A stretch of 64,000 nucleotides of DNA from Enoplolaimus lenunculus. Lineage: Eukaryota > Nematoda > Enoplea > Enoplida > Thoracostomopsidae. The first letter of the stretch is position 1, and every line of letters begins with the position of its first letter. The stretch spans positions 1-64,000 of the forward strand of contig JASANG010002769.1 of assembly GCA_030248215.1 (NCBI GenBank), read 5' to 3'. Positions 36,001 to 46,800 of this stretch are shown piece after piece. The translations under genes and the position numbers were made by a program. The notes beneath the pieces were generated by a model, which searched no databases, was not told where the DNA came from, and saw only the letters and a list, made by a program, of their open reading frames with translations.

Positions 36001-39000
36001 GCCTGAACGCAAATCAATTGTTGAAAAATATTTAGCGCCGCTTAATGCGTCGAGTGTCTCATCGATACGCGGCAGCGGAAAACGATCTTTACGCGTGATT
36101 GCGTTCAACGGTCGATAGTCAATGCACACGCGATCTGTGCCATCTTTCTTCTTAGCCAACACAACCTGAAAAGCCCACGGACTTTTCGATGGGCGTATTA
36201 CACCCTGCTCTAACATTTCGTTAATATTTTGGCTAAGTTTCTCACGCTTTGCAAACGGTACGCGATGAATGCGTTGCTGAATTGGAGCGTGCGGCTCAAT
36301 TTCAATCCGATGTTTGACGCCAAGTGTCGTGTGATTGATCGGCTCGTCAGATTTAGCGAATAAGTCACGATTATTATGTAATACCAGCTTAAGTAATGCT
36401 TGCTCATGCTCATCGAGCGCTGTATCACTTAGATCTAATTTATCTGGTAGCTCGATATCTGACGAATGTATCAACTGATGCTCAAGCGATTGTTTGAATT
36501 GTTGCAATTTGTCATCGCGTTCAGTTCGCTTGAATGTGACGTTGAAATTCGCAATATTCGCTTTTTGTTGGTCAATATCGACATGAGATTTGTTGATGTT
36601 GTTAGCTGCTAGTGCCGTTGCATGATCAATAGCTGTATCGCGATCGAGTATTACAACTGTTGATTCGATTTCATCTGTAATCTGACCCATTTTAGTTAAG
36701 CCGTGAATTCGGCTAGGATGATCGCTAACGTTACTTACCGGGATCAGAAAACTTTGATCAGTTACTTTGACAAGCGCTCGCGGAGCTATCAACGGATCGT
36801 TGCGTTGAGATGGTGATTCAGGCTCAAACAGTAATTCAGTACCATCTGGTATTGCTTCTGGTGCTTTTATGCGAACGAATTGTGTTGTTCGAGCTGGTAT
36901 TTCAACAGAATGAATTACTTCACAAACCTGCAAAACGCGCTTTTTAACACTTTCGGTTGCTTCCGTCAATTCAGGTGGCGCCCATGACCAAGATGGTATT
37001 GTTATATCGCGATATTTGACGCTCATCGAAAAATAGTCAATAGTCAATCGAAATACCTGTAACGTGTCATCGCCGAACATAAGCATGTTTGTAATATCTG
37101 GTACGACGTGTACTTTGATTGGCGCAGTCACTGGTCCGACTGTAACGTGCATGATGATTGACCCAATCGATTCTGTCGAACCACCTGCTGTGAATCCGTA
37201 ACAATCGACACGATCGTTTTTGTCGACGTCATGTGATTTGAAATATTGCTTCCACACATCTTCGCGCATGAGCGTTAGTTCAGCTCCTGTATCGACTAAA
37301 CCTACAACTGTATAATCATCGATATGCGCTTCGACAAAGAATCGTGAAGATTTACCTGAAAAATGACAAACCTCTTCCACAGTCTTTTTCTGATGCGGTG
37401 TAAAACCTGCGTCGACCATAACTGCTGGTGTCGCATCACTACGTTTACGTATTGCAAGCTGTTGTGCAATTGTTACCGATTTCTTCGGTGTAGTTGCTTG
37501 CGCCACGATAGTTGTTGTATTTTGACACGTTTGTGATTGACTTTGTTGATCATTTGTTGAAGTTCGCAATTCAGCATTACTTAACGAACGTTGTGTATTT
37601 GCGATTTGAGTATTTTTCGAAGCCGTTACTTCGGCTGGCGTGTTGTTTGGTCGCACATCTTGTGAACTTGAAAAGTCAATCAATGGTGTTGGCGTAATCA
37701 ATGGTGGCGGTGGAGTACGATTCAATTGCGTACTTTGTGTCATAATCGATGTCATACGCCGAACTGAATTACGATCAGCATCGTTACTGTTGTTAAAACG
37801 GAACCAACAATGCTCTGGTCGATGTCCACGCTTGTTACAGATCGAACAAACTGGCACTTGTTGTTGCTGAACCGCATTAGCATACGAATTTGTAGCGTTT
37901 TGTTGCCGCATGTTTGACTGGGCGTTATTATACCCGGATGACTGTTGTTGAGATTGACGTTGCGGGCAATAACGCTGTATATGTCCAGTGTTATTACAAG
38001 AATAACAGGTCATGTTTGTCATTGCTTGTTGTTGAGCAGGCGTGAAATTCACGTTTGGTGTTTTCATAGGTCGATTTTGGCCAAAATTCGTATTTTTCGA
38101 GCCGTAATTCGGCTGAGGCTGATTCGAGCCGGAATTTTGTTGTTGATTCTGTCTCACGGCACCTGTACCATTGTTTTGCTGCATTGGTTTCTGACCTGCC
38201 TGCTCGTTTTGAGATTTCGACTTGTTCGGTGGCTGAATCGGATTTTGCTCATTTCGCATATTTAGCGTTTCTTCGATTTTGCTAGCGCGTGTCTTGAGTT
38301 CGTGAAACGATTCATCACCGCCGCTGGTTAATTTGTGAAATATTGCAGATTTCACGTTCGCTAAAAATGTATTTCGCAATAATTCTTGTGATTCGAGCTC
38401 ATTCAGACACTTGCGATGAATGTATCTTTGCCAATAACAGTATAATTCTTCAGCAAAAGCGTTGACATCGCCTTTTTGTTGAATGCTCTGAAACTTAGTA
38501 AGATGGTTAGTAAATGTAGTTGCATGCGAAAAACGTTTTTTGAAATGTGCAACCACGACGTCATAATCATCTTGCGTGAACGGCCGTGTCGGATGTTCGA
38601 CATATTGCAAGTAATTGTCTGCAGCTGAATTTTCAGCTATTTTATTGCGAAACCATTTCCATTTATCTTTTTGTGATGTTATTTCACGCTCCTCGAGCTG
38701 ACGATTGAATTTATTGAACCACCGATCGAAATCTGTCTCACCTGTGTATGGCTCTATAACTAATGGTTCGTTAGTAATAGCATGCACAATGATTGGTGGA
38801 ATGTTACTTTGCAAATTAATTTGGGCGTTACTCTGCCCGTTATCGTTTTGATATTGCGGCGTAGATATTTTATCCTGTGCGTCAGGCGAATGCAAAACTT
38901 GTGACAATTCGTTGTTATCTAAATCAAGTAATGACGCATGATCGCCGTTAGCACGTGGTGTCGATATACGTATTGACTTAACGCGTGTTTCAGCGTGTTG

Positions 39001-39684
39001 AGTGTTGTCATGATCGAAATTTGGCATTAAAAGTTTTTGTTGCGTATCTTCGCAAACTGTAATACGATTTTTGACAACTGCGATATCAGTTCGCAACGCT
39101 TCGATATTATCACGCGTATCTTGAGCGACACTAGCTAACTCATTTTGAATTTTGTCAATTTTATGGTCAATTTTGCGTTCGACACGTTGGATATTTTGTG
39201 TCAGATTCAATTGAACGTTAGTAACATTTTCCTGTACATCATGTACTTTGTGCTGCACGGTATAACCCTCTTGTTGAATGTTTTGTTGAACCTTAGCTAC
39301 ATTTTGGTTAACTAAGTCTGTGTTTACCGAATTTTGCTTCTCAACCCGCTGCAATAAGTCGTAAATGCGACTGAATTGTGTAGTTTCATCAGAAACAGCA
39401 GGCGGTTGGATTGAGCTAGCATGTGGTGCGATATTAACAGCCTGTATCGCTGTTTCAGGGTCATTGACAACAGTTATATCTGACACAGTACTATTAGCTA
39501 AGTCAAATTCAGGATTTTCACGCCGCTGAGTATAATGCTCAGTAAAATCATCAGCCGGAGGCTGATAGTCAGTAATTTGGTCAAAATCAGATGCCGATTG
39601 TACTCTGCCGATAGCAGAATTTCGTGTAGTACGCTGGCTCATGGTAGTAAACTGATGTAGGACACAACGAAATTTACTTACCAA
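33064..39684 (-). CDS. Gypsy gag-pol polyprotein, 2206 codons, with C-terminal PHD finger
   Basis: A single frame; MSQRTTRNS at codon 15 (39642) is an alternative start. Domains in order: coiled-coil N-terminus (about 100-220); gag capsid-like region (about 310-480); two CCHC knuckles (CYSCNNTGHIQRYC near 559 and CSICNKRGHRPEHC near 611); aspartic protease VDTGAELTLM near 795; reverse transcriptase with YLDDVII near 1286; RNase H with LYTDASDIGIGY near 1430; integrase with an HHCC zinc domain (HCIPC near 1810) and DDE core (DFIGP, SDQGSAF, GLVERWNQ); a chromatin-facing tail; and a Cys4-His-Cys3 PHD finger at about 2146-2205 (CGVC, CDYC, WYHMDCV, WHCSTC). Gag and pol are in one frame, so no frameshift signal is needed. 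Confidence 0.95.
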   Translation of the reverse strand: MVSKFRCVLHQFTTMSQRTTRNSAIGRVQSASDFDQITDYQPPADDFTEHYTQRRENPEFDLANSTVSDITVVNDPETAIQAVNIAPHASSIQPPAVSDETTQFSRIYDLLQRVEKQNSVNTDLVNQNVAKVQQNIQQEGYTVQHKVHDVQENVTNVQLNLTQNIQRVERKIDHKIDKIQNELASVAQDTRDNIEALRTDIAVVKNRITVCEDTQQKLLMPNFDHDNTQHAETRVKSIRISTPRANGDHASLLDLDNNELSQVLHSPDAQDKISTPQYQNDNGQSNAQINLQSNIPPIIVHAITNEPLVIEPYTGETDFDRWFNKFNRQLEEREITSQKDKWKWFRNKIAENSAADNYLQYVEHPTRPFTQDDYDVVVAHFKKRFSHATTFTNHLTKFQSIQQKGDVNAFAEELYCYWQRYIHRKCLNELESQELLRNTFLANVKSAIFHKLTSGGDESFHELKTRASKIEETLNMRNEQNPIQPPNKSKSQNEQAGQKPMQQNNGTGAVRQNQQQNSGSNQPQPNYGSKNTNFGQNRPMKTPNVNFTPAQQQAMTNMTCYSCNNTGHIQRYCPQRQSQQQSSGYNNAQSNMRQQNATNSYANAVQQQQVPVCSICNKRGHRPEHCWFRFNNSNDADRNSVRRMTSIMTQSTQLNRTPPPPLITPTPLIDFSSSQDVRPNNTPAEVTASKNTQIANTQRSLSNAELRTSTNDQQSQSQTCQNTTTIVAQATTPKKSVTIAQQLAIRKRSDATPAVMVDAGFTPHQKKTVEEVCHFSGKSSRFFVEAHIDDYTVVGLVDTGAELTLMREDVWKQYFKSHDVDKNDRVDCYGFTAGGSTESIGSIIMHVTVGPVTAPIKVHVVPDITNMLMFGDDTLQVFRLTIDYFSMSVKYRDITIPSWSWAPPELTEATESVKKRVLQVCEVIHSVEIPARTTQFVRIKAPEAIPDGTELLFEPESPSQRNDPLIAPRALVKVTDQSFLIPVSNVSDHPSRIHGLTKMGQITDEIESTVVILDRDTAIDHATALAANNINKSHVDIDQQKANIANFNVTFKRTERDDKLQQFKQSLEHQLIHSSDIELPDKLDLSDTALDEHEQALLKLVLHNNRDLFAKSDEPINHTTLGVKHRIEIEPHAPIQQRIHRVPFAKREKLSQNINEMLEQGVIRPSKSPWAFQVVLAKKKDGTDRVCIDYRPLNAITRKDRFPLPRIDETLDALSGAKYFSTIDLRSGYWQVPMHEDDIEKTAFICHEGLFEFTSMPFGHCNAPATFQRMMQMVLSGMLMEFCLCYLDDVIIYSCRFWDHLYDITQVFQRLREAGLKIKPSKCDFAKSKLLFLGHQISEDGIRPNPEKVKAIRDSPVPKTVTEVRAFLGLTGYYRQFIRSYSSIANPLYELTHGRIKNVQIKDRWSLECQQAFDRLKDHLTEAPVLAYPNFSKPFTLYTDASDIGIGYILAQKSDDGKERVICYGSRKLTDAETRYAITEKECLAVVKALTQFRPYLLGNYTTIITDHSALIQILDKRRSLAQLTTRLAKFALRIQEYDYEIIYRKGSAHANADALSRPPILPAEPTEINDEPLDMETKVKAAALSIAKAREKYISKHIAPVHRSDHTYVRAPAALPPSKVQALPPEQFTFADSQQRTDAEVGNEVSVDASQQNDADQTSIEIDDTTADDERRYVPDVFMEDHSTDSPWEKAQLVEAQRNDAKLRVLIQYLETQEMPEGIGRSERRWILDHEPYYVIFSEVLFHIAKPTRPARIDFDELQVVVPEIFRLPLLEQYHSTKYGGHIGAKKLFSKLTRKFFWPNCMRDITDFVEHCIPCQRFRHGPNRKDALQPIQPIYPFHMVGIDFIGPLPETPTGNKYILCIIDYFTKWAEAYPTADQTAVTVINIILNEWIPRHGVPRIILSDQGSAFISELYKQEMFEVGSRVAYSAPYHHQANGLVERWNQTLVRILKPLAEQYDAAWDTLLNAALFAYRTTPHATTGETPFFMTHGRDPNIPGDNQMYPLQTQVTQDSYASKLFEEMTRTWCEAAYHIEQSQMRYKFYFDRRARTRKFTVGDLVLMKKIEKLDPKRITNKFHPEFERLYRVVEVKDPNIKLIPVGTPNRPPKWYNKRQFKLFSGTAEDYTNYERKLRGNKANASAKQNDLDALCGVCNRSFNAEVKKGFDRTWIQCDYCLEWYHMDCVNLDEEPPHAVWHCSTCHTRLVEEQ

Positions 39685-39770
39685 CTGTCTTTATCAAACT
39701 TTGTAAAATCACTCACAGAGATCGATCGATCTTTATATTCGTAATCAAATCACTAGAATTCAAAAGCATG

Positions 39771-39788
39771 AGACCATCGTGGTCACCA
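39771..39788 (-). other. Primer-binding site of the Gypsy element
   Basis: Directly inside the 5' LTR the element strand reads TGGTGACCACGATGGTCT. The TGG complements a tRNA CCA end, and the preceding bases would pair with a tRNA ending GGTCACCA. Trp tRNAs commonly end this way, but the match beyond about eight bases is not verified. Confidence 0.6.
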
Positions 39789-40786
39789 TGTCAGCTCTGG
39801 ACTTCGCTATTTGGCCCTGTTTGAGGCTAAAATATCCAAAAATTGTAGGTTTTTGACTCATGCAATTCTAAGTGATCTGATCCGGGTTAGTACGCTCTGG
39901 AGTGTTAACACCGAGTTTTGCAGGTTTAATACAAGTAACAGAACAAACAATACGGCAGCGTACACAACATAAAGATCGGCGATGCCAATTTGACTCGCGA
40001 AATCCGCAATTTTACGAAATTTCGGGACAACTCAAAACTATGTCAAAACCGGGTGAGAATCCAAATGTTACGTCAAATCCGGGTAGAAATAGTCCAAATC
40101 CAGTAATTTTACGGCAATTCTGCCCAAACGGAACCAATCGCAACGCACTCCACGCAATTATACCGATAATACAGAAGTTGCACTTTTTGCAACTAAATAT
40201 GCGCAATTTTGCGTAAACACCGAGGCGTCGCTACAAAACAGTATTTTCCAGCCGCAAACTAACAATTTCGCTATTCCGAGGTCCTAAAGCCGTTATTCTG
40301 GCTGACGGATGGCTGTAAACTACAATTTGCACTCAATTCACTAAAATTCGTAATGCTCGTAATACTCGTAATATATGTCCGATAGAAAGATGTCCGAATG
40401 CGCACTAAAAACTAGCTAAGCCAATAGAATTATTATTTAGCCGGAAAAACTCAAGGGGTAGCTCGAAAAATTGGCAGAAATAAGTTGGGGAATTTTGGGG
40501 AGGTTTTTGGTAAATTTAAAGGTTTTGAATAGGAAAATAGAATGCGCGAGCAAAAATAACCCAGAATATAAGAAATAACGAATACAGGCACAATATAAGG
40601 CAAAATAACGGCACATTCATAAACTACTAAAATCGACTTAACTCAAACAAGTACAAAGCGACGGTAATGTCGCATAAAAGCGGGTTTGCAAGCATTAGAG
40701 GCCACGGGAGGACATAAACAGAGCCCGCGGCAATCGAGGGCGGGGGAACTGTGGTTGCAGGGCAACCACAGGACCCCTGCCCGACA
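39789..40786 (-). repeat. 5' LTR of the Gypsy element, 998 bp
   Basis: Same length and, by eye, same sequence as the LTR at 26473-27470. It presumably carries the element's promoter. The hairpin arms lie at 40749-40758 and 40762-40771. The flank after 40786 is ordinary TRAPPC11 intron sequence. Confidence 0.95.
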
Positions 40787-40861
40787 AAGCATACGGCGTT
40801 GCAATAATAGTTTGTGAATCGGTACGCCAACGCCATATATGCTTTTAGTTTCCTTTTGCAG

Positions 40862-43800
40862 CGGACATCTTACGACGATTACTATCCACGTGGAATACTT
40901 AAATGCAGTTGGATGTGGAAACATTTGTACTGTGTGCCAGCGGCAGTGATAGTATTTTTCGACTTGGACTGGGATCATCCGAACTGGACTGAAAAACAAC
41001 TTGCGTGTGCGTCGAAAGTTCAGACTGTTAGGTAAATTAAAAGCCATTTTCTAAACCCGGCACTAGACTAGATTTAAGTTTATATAAACTTAACTTTGTT
41101 TTGGGTGTATGATGCTGTGAATTTTGGTATAAAGCAAAGCAAACTATTTCGCTTTATCGACGTTAATAGCTTTATTTCAAGTTACTATGTAAATGGTTTT
41201 AGGCATAGCTTGGAAGGAAGAAACACACGTGTTGCAGTTGTACTAATTCAAACAAAACCGCCGTTGCCACCTGGTATGTGTGATATATGATAGATAGATA
41301 TCCATTGAAAGAGAGCTCGAGGTGTTTCGACACAGTTGGTCCGTCACACCGTCTCTGAGTGATATATGAAGTGATTTGTTTCAAGCGTAAAAGTTACTAA
41401 CAATATTTTACTAGCCATATGTCTGTTTGGGTGCACAGACTATCAATAAAGTTATGCTGCTAAGGGAGTGAGACGGGGTTGACAGCCCGGTTTTTGGCTG
41501 GCATTTCCGTTGTTTGAACATTAAAACTAGGGTGGAAACAAAAGTTGTCGGTTCGGCTGCAGATTCGACAAAAATTGAAGGTTCGGAGTCGGTTTCAGTT
41601 ACGTTTTAAAATGTCGGATGCTGCAATATGTAGAAAGTACGGTTTGTGTTTCTAAAATTGTGTTGAAACAGGCTAAATTTTTTTCGAAAACTTTTAGTAC
41701 TTGCGGCGAGAACCTGGGTCCATTCTTGAATGAATTCAGGTTTCAATCTTGCAAAATTTAGATGTTTATGTTGCCTGCAAAGGATTAGGCTTGCTTTTCC
41801 GGTGTCACGAAGTGCCCCTATGAAAGTGTGCCCCTCGGGCAAATTTTTTTATAAAAATGTGCCCACGGGCAAATTTTATAGAAAAAATAATGAAAAAGTG
41901 TAACCCCTCCACCGCAATTTGTTGCAGATACGCTTGAAGCTTTTGCTTGAAGGAGTAGACACAATTCTGGTGATTCCATTTTATTTACAATATGGTCTCT
42001 AATGTGTTGGTGAACAGTTTGGCCCATGTGAAGATCAGGGCAGCACCGTTTTCTCCGCGGGACGGCAATTGAGAAAGCTTAAGCGTTAGACTATTTTTTT
42101 GCTTTAGGCTTAGGCTTAGGCTTGTGTATAGGTTAATCCTAACGCTTAGGCTTAGGAATATGCATGTACTACTGAGGTATGAGAGAGCCTGAAAATAACC
42201 GTTTCCTTGCGCCAACAGTTTCTTAATTTTAGCTGCATCTGGATGTTACAGTAGCAGACAGCGCTAATCGTACATGGGGATGGCCAAGTCAGGTTGAGAA
42301 CGAGTTGTCTGACATTGAAATACACAACTCTGAAACCGCCTCTGTTCGTAGTGATGCTTTCTGTCACAAAAGGTTTAAATTGCCGGGGGGGGGGGGCAAA
42401 TTTTTATAACGGGGGCACTTTTTCATTAAGTTTCTCTACAAAAATTTACCCGGGTCTACATTTTTATATGAAAAGTTACCCAGGGGCCATATGGGTTCAG
42501 ATCGGATTCGCAATCCGTTAAATCGTGGGTTCGTTGCCACCCTGCTGAAAACTAACGTCTGTTTTGTGAAATTGAAACAATATTACGTCTTTTTAGGTGA
42601 AGACGTCAAAGCTGCCGAACGCGCTCAAGAACTTTGTCAAACATGTGATCTGTCGCCAAAATCTCTCTTTGTTCTGCCGCACACTGACAATTTGTTTGGA
42701 TACATTTTAAGGTTTATAAGAATCATAAAATGGCTCTGAAATTTGATCTAATAAACTGAATTAAACAAAAGTTGTATTTAACAAGCAAAAGCAGGAGTCC
42801 GGCTGTTAACTTATACAATTGTTTAAGATTACCGAAACATATATGCTGTTTCCCGTTCCGTTAGTTTTATCGCGTTCATATATTCTTATTGAATATGTCT
42901 AGTTGGTTTTGGCCGTTATATTGAAACTGTATTTAGAGTAAATGTTGGTTTTTAGGCTTGAGCAAGCATTTTATGAACTTGGTCAAGGCTATTACCAAGC
43001 GGAAGTCAAGCGAATAAAGTCACGTAAAGATTCATTGAACAAGGATAGACCGAATCACCAAGTATGCTTAATATTTGTGCATGAAAAGTTTTAAGTTTCT
43101 TATGTGTTTCCAATGTTTCTGCTGTTGCAGAAAGATTTGGATATTCACGCGGACGTGTGTACTGCGTACGCGGTACATAATGTTACTTTTGTCAATTTTT
43201 AATTGAGTATGAGTTGAAGCATATGAGGGTATTATTTTTACTTGAGCTGGTTATTCTGGAATTGTTTTGCAAATAAGAGGTTATCACTTTACAGTACAGC
43301 GTTGTTTCAGATTTTATTGGTTCGCTACAATTTCAAGTTGGCGTATTTATTGGAAATTAAACAAGATACCCACGCGGCGCTGAAGTACCACTTTTGATTT
43401 TGTTTATGTTTAGGTTGGTTCGTTCTAGCGTAGGTTAACATTATAACTTTGTATTCATTGGAATACTTTTTACGTTTTTACCATATTGAAATTTGAAAAT
43501 TATTCAATGGTAGCAGTGGTGTTGTTGTTGGTGATACTGTTTTGCGAACGACTAGGAATTTTGCGCTTTTCAGATGCGCTGATGCCCGAGACAGATCTGG
43601 AAACAGACCTGACAGTGGAGGCTCCATATAAGGAAAGATATCGATCATAGCATTTGTAGTCTTTGCTCTAATCTTAATAATTTAAGGTCGTACAAACAAG
43701 GATACACGCATCTGTGTGATATCCGCCCGAGCAAATTGAACGCATTGCAGTTGCGTGTTGTATCGGCATTTTTTAATTACAAGGTTGGTATTAATTATTA

Positions 43801-46800
43801 AGTTTAGTGCTATAGCTAAACGGAATAGCAGAATATATACATTATATACTTATATATGACCTATGCGCCAGTGATGGGAGGTTCGATCTCGCTAAGCCTC
43901 TGGTTTTTGAGTCTCTGTGGTTTGGAACTGAGACCAGAAGTCCAAAATTCAGCATTTGAAAATTTTATCTTTTTCGGTGATGACCAAAAATTGATCGAGA
44001 CCGAGACTTTTCATGTCCGGCTAGCCGAAATCGCTCAGCCCTGCTATGCACATTGGGCAAGTTTTGGCAGCGAGCACTTGCAGAATGCTGATGTTGCTTT
44101 TAGGTCCACGTTTTGTTCGAAAACCCTTTGGTGAGGTGTACTGCGTGGTGGACTTAACTGAGAATGAGACTATCCGTAATTCTAATCCCGATAGCACAAG
44201 TGATAACTTATTTGCTTTCCTCCGGACCGCGCTAATGCCAATTTAATAGAATTTAAAGGTCCCGCTTTGTTGCCGTTAATAATAGTGAGCGAAGCTCGGG
44301 GTTTCGCGAAGCGTTTTATGTTTTCTACTCAAGGATCGAAAAATTTATCACTGAACCGATTTTGATAAACTTTATTGGTTTGAAAACTTTTGATCCTGTC
44401 GTGTTCACCTCGCATTCGGGTTCTAAAGTTTAACCTTTTGTAAACTACAAGCTCTGATTATTTCGGTTACAAACGATTTTATTTCCATTATAAAGGGTTT
44501 TCGAATTTGAGAATCTGAGTGAATTGTTTACAGAACAAATAAATCAGTAGCTAGCTACTAACTAATTAGCATATTAACATATTGGTTAAACATAAATAAT
44601 GACATTTTAAATTACTTCCTGATCATTAGGGGTACAAGCAGGGTGCAACTGGAATTCCGGTTGTGGCACTTTTTTACCCTCCGTTTACGGTAAATTTTTA
44701 CCGGATTTAAAATCCCGGTAATGAAATTTGACTGGTGGAAATTAAGATATTTTAATAAAAAATGACGATAAAAATTAAATAGATTTCATTCGTATAGTAT
44801 TTAAACCGTGATAATCGCCGAAAATTAAATATCGAAGGTAGGCTTTGCTTGCGTGGATTTTGAAAATCTAAAATACAGCAGATAAACTGAATGCCTATCC
44901 AACTAGGGTTATTTCACCAATAATATTGAAAAAAGAAAATTAAGATGAGTTTTTCGGTGGCATGTATTTTTCATTTTCCGTTACGTTTCCGGTATTTTTT
45001 TAAATTCCGGTTCCGGTAAATTGTCATTCCGGTTTTGGTAAATTGTCATTCCGGTTGCACCCTGGCACCGATGTGATTTCAGTACTAAAGGCTTTTTAGG
45101 TGCGAGGAATCTGAATAAATTGTTTATAAACAGCCAAACAGGGATCGACCGGATATCCGGTTCCGGCTAATATCCGGCACAAGCGACATCCGTATCCGGT
45201 TCCGGCATCCGGTATAACCCTACCGGATACCGGATATTTTCGGTTGTGGTTCCAAATATCATAAAGCTGCTTTTTACATGTCGAAATACTAGATGTTTTT
45301 CAGCGATTGCAATTTCGGACAAGTCAAGAGTGGACACTGACATTGAATGAAAAATCCAAGCCAAAAATTAATCTTAAATAAATACACAAATACATATGTT
45401 TGCACGATTTAAATACTTTCAACAGTGTACAAATTTATACCATATATCCGGTTAACATTCGGCTCCGGTTCCGGTACTAAAATTACCATCCGGTTCACGT
45501 ATCCGGTAAAATTAATATCCGGTCGATCCCTGCAGCCAGAGGGGTAAATGAATAGCTAGCTGCTAACTAATTTGGGTTTTTGCTGTGCTAACTATAGCAG
45601 TTGATTTCGGGAATATATCATTTTCATAAGCGTATGCGCGCTATTGGCTTTAGTGTTTTCGGGCATGAGAAATATTTTAAATATAGCATTTAGAAATTCC
45701 AACAACTTCAAATTAGCTGCTCGATAATTAGTATCTGCGGAACGTGAGATGTGACAGTAACGTTATTACCTTATACACAGTGTACTACCGGATATCCAGT
45801 TCCGGCTTAATATCTTTCAACAACCGATATCCGGTATCCGGTATATACCTACCGGATACCGGATATTTACGGTTGTGGTTCTGAATACCATAAAAATGCT
45901 TTCGACAAACGGACGCATTTGACATCTCGCTGCGATTACCTTTCTGGGCAAGTTCAACTGTTAAGTTTTTCACTAAAAATAGAATGAAAATTGCAAGATA
46001 ACAATTAATTTTAATTCGGTGAACATATGCTTTTGTGTGACTCAATTACTTTCTACAGTGCTCATATTTACATGCTATATTCGGTTAATTCCGGTTTCGG
46101 TAAAAAAATGTAATATCCGGTTCGGTATCCGGTAAGTTAATATCCGATCGCACCTTGCTTATAACACCTATGGGGTTACTATACAATTAAGTGTTGTATC
46201 TTCGCTCAATATAGTTTCACTACGATCAGTTTCTAAGCCTAAACGTAAAGCTTGCCCTAATCTAAGTCTGTTATTTTTCCAGCTGAAATGTGTGGACCTA
46301 AATTTCTTGTGGAAGGAAAGTACAACAAGTACCAAGGCAAAAATGTCATTTTCGGTCTCAACATCAGACAACATCTGTAGCCAGGGTGCGACCGGATAAT
46401 GATTTACCGGATACCGGATACGGATATTAAATTTCTTACTGGAACAGGAACCGGATACACGGATATTGTATATGTTAAAATAATTTATTTTTTCGCTGTA
46501 TTTTTATTTTAGTGTGCTCAAATTTTTCGTATGTTTAAAGTTGATAATTGCTGCGCATAAACTGAAATTATTCAGTACAAAATGCGTTTAACTCTCGCTC
46601 ACTTGCATAAGTTAAAAGTAGCTGAAAACGTATCAAAATTTGAACTTCTTGGCTTGCACAGAAATGTAATCGCAGCAAGATATTATTGACGATCACCTGT
46701 AAAACGCAGTTTTATGATATTCGGCACCACAATCATAAATATTGTATCCGGTAGGTTTATACCGGATACCGGAACCGGATACGGATATCCGTTTGCCGGA

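Larger units (their letters stand above)
26473..40786 (-). mobile_element. Ty3/Gypsy LTR retrotransposon, 14.3 kb, looks whole
   Basis: Parts in element order (- strand): 5' LTR 40786-39789, primer-binding site 39788-39771, gag-pol 39684-33064, second ORF 32976-29089, non-coding 29088-27471, 3' LTR 27470-26473. The order protease, RT, RNase H, integrase places it in Ty3/Gypsy (Metaviridae). The two LTRs have the same length and I see no difference between them, so insertion should be very recent. Both main frames are open with no visible break. The 5' LTR lies 75 bases upstream of a TRAPPC11 exon, so the element appears to sit in a TRAPPC11 intron, antisense to that gene. No matching target duplication is seen and the left flank is low-complexity. 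Confidence 0.93.

Noticed and set aside
43131-43200. Possible extra TRAPPC11 exon after the acceptor at 43130
   Set aside because: It does not resemble the protein, and the exons at 42956 and 43311 already join in phase and match the human order.
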